This document shows positions 31,247-40,284 of a stretch of 64,000 nucleotides of DNA, piece by piece. The stretch's first letter is position 1, and each line of letters opens with the position of its first letter. The notes beneath the pieces were generated by a model, which saw nothing but the letters and a program-made list of their open reading frames with translations, was not told the origin of the DNA and made no database searches. Source of the DNA: an uncultured Shewanella sp. (lineage in GTDB: Bacteria; Pseudomonadota; Gammaproteobacteria; Enterobacterales; Shewanellaceae); the NCBI RefSeq assembly GCF_947501665.1, contig NZ_CANMWS010000013.1, positions 90,499 to 154,498 on the forward strand, read 5' to 3'. Both the position numbers and the translations under genes were made by a program.

Positions 31247-31273
31247 AAAGGGCGTTATTTCACGTCCTTTTTT
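31247..31273 (+). terminator. Terminator after hemG
   Basis: Stem AAAGGGCG/CGTCCTTT (one G-U pair in RNA) with an eight-base loop, followed by TTT; 22 bases past the hemG stop. The rest of 31274-31504 shows no supported gene. Confidence 0.6.
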
Positions 31274-31504
31274 ATTTTAATTATCAGTTTTGTTTTCTTT
31301 ATTGGTGATTTTTATGACTTTCTTTTAGACTTGTGTATAAGTCTATTTTCTGACGACTTATCCATACTGTATTTATTCCCAGCATCTGCTCTATTCGTCA
31401 CTATTCTCTTGTTTTTGACTGTTTTTCATACCACTATTGGATAAAAATGACATTGTGGCCGCAGTCTATCAATGAAGGGGGCCTACTTTTTATTGGGGAT
31501 AACT

Positions 31505-32812
31505 ATGTTAACTAATGCAGCTAAACCGCTGGTCAAACTCGTGGAGCGCTATTTACCGGATCCATATATTTTCGTGCTCATTCTTAGCTTGATTGTAATG
31601 GCAGCTGCTATTTTTGTTGAGCAAAAGTCACCTATAGAAGTAGTTGAATATTGGGGAAATGGTTTTTGGGGGTTATTGACATTTTCTATGCAGATGCTTT
31701 TGGTGCTCATTGTTGGTTTTATTTTAGCCAGTAGTCCGCTGATTAAAAAAGGGCTTAACCATGCTGCTTGTTTGGCTAAAAATGCATCTCAAGCGATTTT
31801 ACTTGTGACTTTTGTGTCACTGCTGGCGAGTTGGATTAATTGGGGTTTTGGACTTGTCGTAGGGGCTTTATTTGCTAAAGCTATTGCACGAAAAGTGAAG
31901 GTGGATTATCGGTTACTTATCGCGAGTGTGTATTCAGGCTTTTTGGTTTGGCATGGTGGTTTATCAGGATCAATTCCATTGACGATTGCGACACCAGGTA
32001 ACTTTTCGGAATCATCCATTGGTCTTATTAGCACGAGTGAGACTATTTTTTCAGGTTTCAATTTAGCCTTAGTCGGGGTGCTATTTATTGTTGTTCCTTT
32101 GGTGAATCGTTGGATGTTACCTAAAGAAGAAGATAGTTTTTTTATTGATGAGAGTAAGCTTTTCGAAGTGCAGGAGCAAGCTGTTCATATTACGCGCCCT
32201 GCTGAGTATTTGGAGAATAGTCGATGGTTGGCTTATTTAATGGGGCTGTGTGGATTAGGGTATTTGGGGTATTATTTTTTTCAAGGAGGGGGAATAAATC
32301 TAAATATTATCAATTTATTGTTTCTTACTTTTGCCATTATTCTACATAAAACCCCACGAAGTTTTCTTAATAGTTTGAATGAAGCTGTTAAAAGTGGAGG
32401 AGGGATTATTATTCAGTTTCCTTTTTATGCGGGCATTATGGCTGTGATGACACAATCCGGATTGGCGGTGAGTATTTCACAAGGTTTTGTTGCTATTGCA
32501 GATGCTAATACCTTGCCTTTTTGGAGTTTTTTGAGTGCGGGTATCGTTAATATGTTTGTGCCTTCGGGCGGTGGTCAGTGGGCTGTACAGGCGCCAGTGG
32601 TGTTACCTGCAGCTAAGTTACTGAATGCTGATGTTGCGCGTGTGGCGATGGGAGTCGCTTGGGGAGATGCTTGGACTAATATGATCCAGCCTTTTTGGGC
32701 ATTACCTATTTTGGCAATAGCAGGCTTAAAAGCGAAGGATATTATGGGATTTTGTTTAATGCAGTTAATTATCTCTGGGGTGATTATTAGTATTGCATTG
32801 ACGTGGTTTTAA
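31505..32812 (+). CDS. atoE: Short-chain fatty acid transporter, AtoE family
   Basis: Inner-membrane carrier of the TIGR00366/AtoE family, 435 residues from ATG 31505 (MLTNAAKPLVKLVERYLPDP; GGGGAT upstream). An in-frame ATG at 31472 would add 11 residues. About 10-12 hydrophobic segments; family motifs PDPYIFVLILSLIV, SWINWGFGLVVGALFAKAIA and MFVPSGGGQWAVQAPVV. Usually imports acetoacetate/butyrate-type acids, but no ato catabolic genes are beside it. Its own terminator (32855) separates it from the following operon. Confidence 0.88.
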   Translation: MLTNAAKPLVKLVERYLPDPYIFVLILSLIVMAAAIFVEQKSPIEVVEYWGNGFWGLLTFSMQMLLVLIVGFILASSPLIKKGLNHAACLAKNASQAILLVTFVSLLASWINWGFGLVVGALFAKAIARKVKVDYRLLIASVYSGFLVWHGGLSGSIPLTIATPGNFSESSIGLISTSETIFSGFNLALVGVLFIVVPLVNRWMLPKEEDSFFIDESKLFEVQEQAVHITRPAEYLENSRWLAYLMGLCGLGYLGYYFFQGGGINLNIINLLFLTFAIILHKTPRSFLNSLNEAVKSGGGIIIQFPFYAGIMAVMTQSGLAVSISQGFVAIADANTLPFWSFLSAGIVNMFVPSGGGQWAVQAPVVLPAAKLLNADVARVAMGVAWGDAWTNMIQPFWALPILAIAGLKAKDIMGFCLMQLIISGVIISIALTWF

Positions 32813-32854
32813 TTATAAGACTGGATAGGTTGAAAACTAAGCTGGATTATGAAT

Positions 32855-32886
32855 AAAGTGAATTGCTATCAAAAATTCACTTTTTT
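32855..32886 (+). terminator. Terminator after the AtoE gene
   Basis: A perfect 10-bp stem AAAGTGAATT/AATTCACTTT with a nine-base loop and six consecutive T (32881-32886). It isolates the transporter from the operon beginning at 33197. Confidence 0.8.
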
Positions 32887-33196
32887 ATCAACTTTAGTCT
32901 AATTTTTCAGTTAGATAGTGAGCTTATAATCGTTATTAATTATAGTGTTAATTGTAGCGTAAATTAAGAATAAAATAGTCATTTTTAATATTAAATCAAC
33001 TAAAACTTGCTTCTCGTTCTCTATTAAAAACAATAAATCAATATATAGTGTAAGGGTTGACAAACCTTGACGTTAGTTTTTATCGGTTTACCAAAAACGA
33101 TATTGAGAATCATTCTTCTTAATAATATTCTGTTTATCGAAAAGCAATGAATAATTGAATTGTTAGGATGATGTTTTTTGGAATGCTGAATATATT
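32887..33196 (+). promoter_or_regulatory. Upstream region of the urea-transporter/decarboxylase operon
   Basis: About 310 very AT-rich bases with no gene. A possible sigma-70 -35 TTGACA lies at 33057-33062; 17 bases on, TTATCG is a poor -10. A Fur-box-like 19-mer follows at 33099-33117. No good ribosome-binding site is seen before ATG 33197. Confidence 0.4.
33099..33117. promoter_or_regulatory. Candidate Fur box
   Basis: GATATTGAGAATCATTCTT matches the 19-bp Fur consensus GATAATGATAATCATTATC at 15 positions, including the central GA.AATCATT. It lies 80 bases upstream of the first gene of the seven-gene operon, a usual place for an iron-dependent operator. Confidence 0.5.
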
Positions 33197-35290
33197 ATGA
33201 CAATGATTGATGTTAAAAATTGGCGCTTACCTGTTGATATAAACTCTATGTTGAATAGCTATTCTGATATTTTTTTTATAAGGGGAAAAATATCGGGAGT
33301 GTTACTTTTTATCGTTGGATTAATTAATTATAACACAGCCTTATCTGGATTGTTTTCTATTCTGGTTGCTTATGCTTTTGCTCATTTTATTGGTTTTAGT
33401 AAAGAGTATTTAAAGTCTGGTTTTTATTCATATAATCCTTTGTTGTCGGGATTGGCTATTGGTTACCTTTATGAAATTAATATATTGACTTTAAGTATAA
33501 TTACACTTGCTAGTATTTTATCTTTTCTTTTAACTGTTTTTCTAGCTAATGTTTTTTATCATTATTTAGGGTTGCAAGTTCTCAGTATTCCCTTTGTTAT
33601 TATCAGTAGCCTTGTTTATTTAGCAAGTGCTAGATTAAGTAACCTTTATGTGAATGGTTTATACTCTAGTTATATTTATGACGATTTTTATTTTGCCCCT
33701 GAGTTTATTAATGCATTTTTTAAATCTATGGGGTCTATTATATTTATGCCTAATGTGATCACTGGTGCATTGATTTCTGGTCTCATATTTTTTAAATCCC
33801 GTCTTATTTTAGTGCTAGCTATTGTTGGTTTTTTATTGGGGTGTGGCATCAATTCGTTATTCAATGGTTCCTGGGAACAATCATTAAATAATATGAATAA
33901 CTTCAATTATATTCTTATCGCAATATCAATTGGTTGTGTTTTTAATATTCCTTCTCCTAAAAGCTTGGTATTGGCTGGAATCGCGGTGGCACTGTCGACC
34001 TTATTAATTAACGCTGTTAATGTGTTTTGGGCTCAATATGGGATACCTGTATTTACTTTACCTTTTACCTTGATTACCTTGTCTTTCGTATATGTACTAG
34101 GTGTTGTGGGGTACCCTTTAAGGCCGATTGTTTTTCGTTCTAGCCCTGAGGAAACTTTAGATCATTATTTAACGGCAAAAGATCGTTTTGCTGATACATA
34201 TATTACTCTTGCTTTACCTTTTTCTGGTGCTTGGTCAGTTTGGCAGGGATTTGATGGTCAATGGACTCATCAAGGCTTTTGGCGTTATGCATATGATTTT
34301 GTTATCACTGATGATGAAAATAATACTTATAAAAATCAAGGGTCTCGATTAGATGATTATTATGCATTTGGTCAAGTTGTTCTATCTCCTGTTCGGGGTC
34401 GAGTGATTAAAGTGGTCTCTCATTTAATGGATAATCCTATCGGAGCGGTAGATACCATTAATAATTGGGGCAATTTAATCATTATTCATGATGAACGAGG
34501 TTATTTTGTCGAAATGTCACATTTTGCAAAGGAAAGTATCACTGTGTATGAGGGGCAATGGGTGGAACCTGGTGCTCATTTGGGCTTATGTGGTAATTCT
34601 GGTTATTCACCGCAACCCCATATACACCTTCAGGTACAAGCAAGCGCTTTTATGGGCTCAGAGACATTACCTTTTACATTCGTACATTATTGTGAGGAAA
34701 ATGAGTATTTTGCCCACGGTTTGCCAAATGAGATGACGAAGGTGAGTTCTGTTTTACCAACTGCTTTTCATGAACAGATAACAACATTTATTCTTGATGA
34801 AACATTAACGTATAATGTCTATAAAGAGGAAGCTAAAATAGACGAAGTCACCTTTGTTATTAAAATGGCACCGGACAGTACTTTTTACTTCTCAAGAGGT
34901 GATGCTAAACTTTTTTTTGGAAAATATGCGGGAACATTTTTAATCTATCATTTAGAAGGGGATGATCCTTATTTAAAGTGTCTATATTTAGCGCTTCCAT
35001 CGGTCCCATTGACATATCAGAATCGACTATCTTGGAAAGATAATATTTCAAATATAACCTATTTAGGTCATATTCGTGGTGGGGTAAGTGCATTTTTAAA
35101 TGCTTTTATTCCTTCAAAAATTTCAACAAAAGCGACATATCGTTTTATATCTGAAACCGAAATATCAGGTTGTGTCATAAATCGGTTTTTTAAATTAGAA
35201 ATGGATACATATATAGAATTAGATGCATATTTAAAATTTAAATCAGTTAAAGTGGGTGACATTGAGTTAAAACGTCAATCTAATTATTAA
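33197..35290 (+). CDS. Urea transporter fused to M23 metallopeptidase domain
   Basis: 697 residues. Residues about 25-315 are a urea transporter (UT, PF03253) with about ten membrane segments; the family signature GFYSYNPLLSGLAIG is clear. Residues about 340-500 form an M23/LytM-type domain: WRYAYDFVI (metal Asp), VLSPVRGRVIKVV, WGNLIIIHDERGYFVEMSHF (catalytic His), GLCGNSGYSPQPHIHLQV (HxH). The first ligand His of classical LytM is replaced at its position (R-Y-A-Y-D), as in a variant subgroup I know with RYAIDF. About 190 residues of unclear fold follow. First gene of the operon; no urease is nearby. The transported solute could be urea or another small amide. Confidence 0.85.
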   Translation: MTMIDVKNWRLPVDINSMLNSYSDIFFIRGKISGVLLFIVGLINYNTALSGLFSILVAYAFAHFIGFSKEYLKSGFYSYNPLLSGLAIGYLYEINILTLSIITLASILSFLLTVFLANVFYHYLGLQVLSIPFVIISSLVYLASARLSNLYVNGLYSSYIYDDFYFAPEFINAFFKSMGSIIFMPNVITGALISGLIFFKSRLILVLAIVGFLLGCGINSLFNGSWEQSLNNMNNFNYILIAISIGCVFNIPSPKSLVLAGIAVALSTLLINAVNVFWAQYGIPVFTLPFTLITLSFVYVLGVVGYPLRPIVFRSSPEETLDHYLTAKDRFADTYITLALPFSGAWSVWQGFDGQWTHQGFWRYAYDFVITDDENNTYKNQGSRLDDYYAFGQVVLSPVRGRVIKVVSHLMDNPIGAVDTINNWGNLIIIHDERGYFVEMSHFAKESITVYEGQWVEPGAHLGLCGNSGYSPQPHIHLQVQASAFMGSETLPFTFVHYCEENEYFAHGLPNEMTKVSSVLPTAFHEQITTFILDETLTYNVYKEEAKIDEVTFVIKMAPDSTFYFSRGDAKLFFGKYAGTFLIYHLEGDDPYLKCLYLALPSVPLTYQNRLSWKDNISNITYLGHIRGGVSAFLNAFIPSKISTKATYRFISETEISGCVINRFFKLEMDTYIELDAYLKFKSVKVGDIELKRQSNY

Positions 35291-35311
35291 ATCTTTCATT
35301 AGGATATAAAA

Positions 35312-35950
35312 ATGAAATACACACGCGATATACTTATTGCGATAGGCTTAGTTATTTTTAGCTTTAATGCTTTATCATCGAATAGTAATCTAAGAGAACT
35401 CTCATTTTCTAAATCATATGGATATGAAAAAATCGGTGATTATCAGAATGCGATAAATAGCTTAGTTAGCGTTTATAAAAAAGAACCAAAAGATTATATT
35501 TTAAATTTAAGGTTGGGGTATTTATATTATTTACAAGGCAGTTTTTCTAATGCAAAGTTTCATTATTTAGCCGCTAAAAAAATATTGCCTAATGCCTTGT
35601 CACCTCAATTAGGTATGATGAGGATATCAAATGTTAAGGAAAAATTTGATGATACAGAAGCTTTAGGGTATGAGGTTATAAAAAAAGATTTTTATAACTA
35701 TTATGCTAATTTATATTTAAGTTATGCTTTAAGGAAAAATAAAAAATATAATGCCGCTGCAGAGATCGATAAAAAAATGCTTGATGTGTACCCTGATGAT
35801 ACGACTTTTTTACTTGAATATGGGTTGCTCAAATTTCAACAAAAAGATTATTCTAAAACAAGAGAAATATTATCTTTATTATTAGTGCTTGAGCCTGAAA
35901 ATGTTTCTGCAAAAGAAGTTCTTTCTCAAATTAATCAAATAAAAGGGTGA
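35312..35950 (+). CDS. Periplasmic TPR-repeat protein (first of two)
   Basis: 212 residues with a signal peptide (MKYTRDILIAIGLVIFSFNA). The mature part consists of tetratricopeptide repeats (KSYGYEKIGDYQNAINSLVS; LGYLYYLQGSFSNAKFHYLA; YGLLKFQQKDYSKTREILSL), about five in all. Likely a periplasmic scaffold. Composition is very AT-rich and Lys/Asn-rich. It starts 21 bases after the transporter fusion and ends eight bases before the decarboxylase start. A second TPR protein closes the operon (42130). Confidence 0.8.
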   Translation: MKYTRDILIAIGLVIFSFNALSSNSNLRELSFSKSYGYEKIGDYQNAINSLVSVYKKEPKDYILNLRLGYLYYLQGSFSNAKFHYLAAKKILPNALSPQLGMMRISNVKEKFDDTEALGYEVIKKDFYNYYANLYLSYALRKNKKYNAAAEIDKKMLDVYPDDTTFLLEYGLLKFQQKDYSKTREILSLLLVLEPENVSAKEVLSQINQIKG

Positions 35951-35958
35951 TATTATTT

Positions 35959-38697
35959 ATGTATCATCAAATAAATAAAAGTTTGTTAACCGTATTTGAT
36001 ATTGAAGCCAAAAGGCTTGAAAATTGGCAATCGATGGAGAATCTATCTCAATTGGGTCAGTTATCAAGTTCAGAAGATAATCGACAGCAAGTCGATGAAT
36101 TATTGAAGTATCTTTTTGAGATTGAAAGGTTTTGGGCATATCCTGGTTATGGTGTCATGTTACAGTTGAAGCACTATTTTCATGGGGAACAATATGAGTT
36201 GTTTTATCAGCTGTGTCACAACACTTATGTGCAATTACAGTCATTAGATTATCGTCGTCAAAGTTTTGTACCTTTTAAAACGAATTTATCTGATCTTGAT
36301 CGACCCATTGTTATCGACGAAACGGAATTACAAGGAAAAGGCAGCAAAACAGCCAATAATAAAACCTACTTTGAAGTGCTTGTTATCCATCCTAATCCTG
36401 CTGACTATGAAGCTATTTATCGAAATAGTTTAGCGATGTTTAAATCAGAACGTGATGAGTTTATTTATGATGTTTTGTTTGTGAGTAACGCTGAAGATGC
36501 CATGGTGGCTATTTTAGCGAATCCCAGTATTCAAGCTTGTGTGTATGTTTATGGATATCAAATTAATAGTACTTTAGATGTTTTTAATCAAGAGTATGCA
36601 GATTTTATTAAACATTATGTTGATTTTAACAAAATCATTCAAAACTCTCTGACTGGGCTGCAAACGGCATTACATATATTGCGTCCAGAAGTGTCGCATT
36701 ATTTGATCAGTGAACTCGCACTCGTTGGTATTGATGTTAAGATCAGAGAGCAGTTTGACCGAGTCTTGTATCATGTAGAGCCTTTCCAAGAGTTACATAA
36801 TACAATTTTAAGTGGTATTCGAGATCGCTATTCAACCCCTTTTTTTGATGCATTAAGAAGCTACAGTAAAAAACCCAAAGGGGTTTTTCATGCTTTACCT
36901 TTATCTCGAGGGCAATCGCTTAAAGATTCCCATTGGATAACGGATATGCTGAATTTCTATGGGGCGAATACTTTTCTTGCTGAGACATCTTCGACCCAGG
37001 GAGGAATGGATTCTTTACTCGATCCCAAAGGTGCGATTAAGCAAGCACACTTTAAAGCGTCCAGAGCATTTCGTTCCAAAGAAACTTATTTTGTGACCAA
37101 TGGAACCTCTACATCAAATAAAATTGTTATGCAGGCAAATTTAGAGCCTGGGGATATTGTGCTGACTGCGGCAGATTGCCATAAGTCCATTCCTTACGCC
37201 ATTATGCTGTCAGGAGCCTATCCGCTTTTTTTAGAAACTTATCCCCTTAATGAATTAGATTTATACGGTGCAGTTCCTTTAAAACGCATTAAGAGAGTCT
37301 TACTTGATTTACGTAAGCAAGGTCAATTGCATAGAGTTAAGCAAATTACTCTCACCAATTCGACGTTTGATGGCGTTATTTATAACACCAAACGTTATAT
37401 GTTGGATATTTTAGCCATTAAGCCCGATATAATTTTTCATTGGGATGAAGCTTGGTTTGCTTTTGCTTATTTCAACCCCTTGTATGAACATCGAACAGCA
37501 ATGAGTGTGGCTAATTTTTTGCAAACTTCTTTGCATCAAGAGCAATATCAACAAGCGTACCAACCATGGCTTAAAGAGTATGGAGATATTTTGGCAAGTG
37601 ATGATGAGGAAGATCATGACATCCTCATGGATTTACCTCTTATGCCTAATCCTGATTTGGTTAAACTGCGTGTTTATTCGACTCAGTCGACGCATAAAAC
37701 GTTAACCTCTTTTAGACAAGGCTCAATGTTACATATTTTTGATGAGCAATATAACAAAGAGTTGTTCCTTGAATCTTATCGTATGCATACGTCAACGTCG
37801 CCGAACTATCAAATTATTGCTTCATTGGATGCAGGCCGACGCCAAGTTAGTCTTGAAGGTTACGAGCGAGTTAAGCGGGCGATAAGGCTGGCCACGCAAT
37901 TACGTCAAAGAATTTCAAGCAACAAAGTATTGCAACGATATTTTTCAGTGCTCGGCGATGATGTGTTAGTGCCTAGTGAATATCGGGATAGACACTTAGA
38001 AATAGAACTGGAAGATCAATCTGATCCAGTGACTTCCCATTGTTATCGCTATGCTGATATGCCCAGTACTTGGGGTCAGTCTGATTTTGTGGTCGATCCC
38101 ACTAAAGTCACTGTGGATATCAGTCGAACTGGAATGGATGGTACTGTTTTTCGTGAGTTATTGATTAATAAATACGATATTCAAGTGAATAAAACATCGA
38201 GAAAAACGGTGCTGTTTATTGTCAATATTGGTGCGAATGAATCGACAATTGAATATTTAATCAATGTATTGAGTGAGATTGCCAATCGATTATCCGATCC
38301 TGAATTAAGGGGGCAGAATAATCCCATACCTCATTCTGGGCAAGTAATTAATTTACCGTTACATCGTGATTATCATGCAGCTTTTGTGCCTTATGCTGGA
38401 GATCACTTTTCAACAGTGGATATGCGCCGTGCTTATTATGCTGCTTTTAATGAGCGACAAATTGAATTTGTTGCTGTTGATACTGACATGATCAAGCAAG
38501 TGATGAATGAGCGTAGATTAGTGTCAGCCTCTTTTGTGACGCCTTATCCGCCCGGTTTTCCGGTTCTCGTGCCTGGCCAATTAATTACTTACGATATTTT
38601 ATTGTATTTACAGAAGATCCGTATAAAAGAAATTCACGGTTATAACCCCGCAGTAGGACTTAAAGTCTTTACCCAAGATTATCTCGAGTCCTTATAA
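35959..38697 (+). CDS. Large Orn/Lys/Arg-type PLP decarboxylase
   Basis: About 912 residues from ATG 35959 (MYHQINKSLL), with AAAGGG 12 bases upstream; GTG 35947 is also possible. Longer than AdiA (756) or SpeC/LdcC (about 710) because of an extra N-terminal helical region of about 120 residues. Then the receiver-like wing domain (FEVLVIHPNPADYEAIYRN), the PLP core (ETSSTQGGMDSLLDP; FHWDEAWFAFAYF for the cofactor Asp; PLP lysine in STQSTHKTLTSFRQGSMLHI) and the C-terminal OKR_DC_1_C domain. Expected to decarboxylate arginine, ornithine or lysine; substrate unassigned. Sits directly before the ATP-grasp ligase. Confidence 0.88.
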   Translation: MYHQINKSLLTVFDIEAKRLENWQSMENLSQLGQLSSSEDNRQQVDELLKYLFEIERFWAYPGYGVMLQLKHYFHGEQYELFYQLCHNTYVQLQSLDYRRQSFVPFKTNLSDLDRPIVIDETELQGKGSKTANNKTYFEVLVIHPNPADYEAIYRNSLAMFKSERDEFIYDVLFVSNAEDAMVAILANPSIQACVYVYGYQINSTLDVFNQEYADFIKHYVDFNKIIQNSLTGLQTALHILRPEVSHYLISELALVGIDVKIREQFDRVLYHVEPFQELHNTILSGIRDRYSTPFFDALRSYSKKPKGVFHALPLSRGQSLKDSHWITDMLNFYGANTFLAETSSTQGGMDSLLDPKGAIKQAHFKASRAFRSKETYFVTNGTSTSNKIVMQANLEPGDIVLTAADCHKSIPYAIMLSGAYPLFLETYPLNELDLYGAVPLKRIKRVLLDLRKQGQLHRVKQITLTNSTFDGVIYNTKRYMLDILAIKPDIIFHWDEAWFAFAYFNPLYEHRTAMSVANFLQTSLHQEQYQQAYQPWLKEYGDILASDDEEDHDILMDLPLMPNPDLVKLRVYSTQSTHKTLTSFRQGSMLHIFDEQYNKELFLESYRMHTSTSPNYQIIASLDAGRRQVSLEGYERVKRAIRLATQLRQRISSNKVLQRYFSVLGDDVLVPSEYRDRHLEIELEDQSDPVTSHCYRYADMPSTWGQSDFVVDPTKVTVDISRTGMDGTVFRELLINKYDIQVNKTSRKTVLFIVNIGANESTIEYLINVLSEIANRLSDPELRGQNNPIPHSGQVINLPLHRDYHAAFVPYAGDHFSTVDMRRAYYAAFNERQIEFVAVDTDMIKQVMNERRLVSASFVTPYPPGFPVLVPGQLITYDILLYLQKIRIKEIHGYNPAVGLKVFTQDYLESL

Positions 38698-38721
38698 TAT
38701 TTTTAGACGTAAAGGTTAAGT

Positions 38722-40284
38722 ATGAGCGCTAATACTCAGTTAAGTTCGATTCAAGATGTTAAACAATATTTTGCGACACTAGACACCCCTCATTATTTTA
38801 TTAGTTCGACCAATTTTAATTTAATGAATTTAGAGCAATGGGTAAAGCACTGGACCAATATTAATTTTATCGATTGTTATGATAAATCTAATACGAGCGT
38901 TATTTTACCCAGTAAAATCGGCACGCCAGTATTTGATAGTATTGAATCTGTGAATGATTTTTTATTGGGTCATAAAGATGTAGTGAGCCAAATTGAAAAG
39001 GATATAGCCAATTGGCAAATGGGCGAAAAGCAAGATCTGCAAGCAAAAGCGTTATTTTTATTTTTTGATAAAACATTAGAAGAAACCTGTCGCTCGATGG
39101 ACTTACAAGTTTGTTTACCGCCCAACCATCTCGTAAAGAAAATAGATAATAAGATCACAACGACCGAAATTGGTAACGAAGCGGGGGTGAGGAGCGTGCC
39201 AAATGCGCTCGAGAAAGTCAGTAGTTATGCAAACCTAAGGGCTATTGCTGAGCAATACCAATTAGGTGAATGCCTAGTGGTACAAAGTGCCTATGGTGAC
39301 TCTGGTAAAACAACATATTTTATTTCATCTGAAGCTGAATACGACAAGGTTGCGTCAGAGATCGAATTTGAAGAACAAGTCAAAATTATGAAGCAAATCC
39401 GCTGCGCTGGAACGGCAATCGAAGCCTGTGCGACACGTTCTGGTACTTTTGTCGGTCCCTTAATGACAGAATTGGTGGGTATAGCAGAATTAACGCCATA
39501 CCAAGGAGGCTGGTGTGGTAATGAGCTTTATCAAGATGCTTTTTCAAATAGCATACGCGCTAAAGCGCTGGAAATGACAGTGAATTTGGGTAATAGGCTC
39601 TATGAAAGAGGCTATAAAGGCTATTTCGAGGTTGATTATCTCATTGATTTAGATACGGGAGAGTTATATTTAGGTGAACTGAATCCGAGAATAACCGGTA
39701 TTAGTGCGATGACCAATATGTCTGATTTTTGTTATCGAACGGTACCTTTGTTTTTATTCCACTTATTAGAATATTCCGAGGTGGTCTTTAATCTTGATCC
39801 CAATGAATATAATCAACTTGCGTTAGCTGAGGGAGCCAGTGTAACAAGTGGACAAATGATCTTTAAATATATCGATGCTGGATTAAAGGTCATCACCGCT
39901 GCACCTGAATCAGGAGTTTATAAGTTGGTTAATGATGAATTGACTTTGATTTCAAAACATCACGATCGACGTCAAGCTTTAGCTACAAATGAAGTGTTTA
40001 TTATGCGAATTATGGATACAGCTGAATATGCTTATAAAGGGGCAGATCTGGCCATTGTATTTACGCATTTTAGATTGCAATCTACTGAAAAAACCTTAAC
40101 AGAAGAAGCTCGCCATTTACTGAATGCATTGCAGGAACGTTTTAGTTATAGGGAGTTAACCGAAGAAGAGAAAATGCTTGTTGAGCGTTATAATTCCAGG
40201 AGTTCTTTGAAAGGCTCATCTTATATAGAGAGTGAAGACAGAAAAGAAGAAGAGGACGATTCTGCTGTTGAGGATGTATCATGA
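38722..40284 (+). CDS. ATP-grasp ligase (biotin carboxylase-like)
   Basis: 520 residues, cytoplasmic. Residues about 130-350 form an ATP-grasp fold: glycine-rich loop VVQSAYGDSGKTTYF, a strand KIMKQIRCAGTAIEACATRS, and the magnesium-binding end GYFEVDYLIDLDTGELYLGE followed by LNPRITGISAMTN. No biotin-acceptor partner is encoded nearby, so an amide/peptide-type carboxylate-amine ligase is more likely than a carboxylase. The C-terminus is acidic and low-complexity (SYIESEDRKEEEDDSAVEDV). It follows the decarboxylase by 24 bases and overlaps the next gene by four, suggesting translational coupling. Confidence 0.82.
   Translation: MSANTQLSSIQDVKQYFATLDTPHYFISSTNFNLMNLEQWVKHWTNINFIDCYDKSNTSVILPSKIGTPVFDSIESVNDFLLGHKDVVSQIEKDIANWQMGEKQDLQAKALFLFFDKTLEETCRSMDLQVCLPPNHLVKKIDNKITTTEIGNEAGVRSVPNALEKVSSYANLRAIAEQYQLGECLVVQSAYGDSGKTTYFISSEAEYDKVASEIEFEEQVKIMKQIRCAGTAIEACATRSGTFVGPLMTELVGIAELTPYQGGWCGNELYQDAFSNSIRAKALEMTVNLGNRLYERGYKGYFEVDYLIDLDTGELYLGELNPRITGISAMTNMSDFCYRTVPLFLFHLLEYSEVVFNLDPNEYNQLALAEGASVTSGQMIFKYIDAGLKVITAAPESGVYKLVNDELTLISKHHDRRQALATNEVFIMRIMDTAEYAYKGADLAIVFTHFRLQSTEKTLTEEARHLLNALQERFSYRELTEEEKMLVERYNSRSSLKGSSYIESEDRKEEEDDSAVEDVS

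Noticed and set aside
31157..31444. Hydrophobic plus-strand frame after hemG
   Set aside because: Starts inside hemG, spans the hemG terminator and reads AT-rich noncoding DNA whose T-rich codons give false hydrophobicity.
33197..35290. Urease-linked urea uptake
   Set aside because: No ure genes anywhere in the window; the link to urea breakdown is unsupported.
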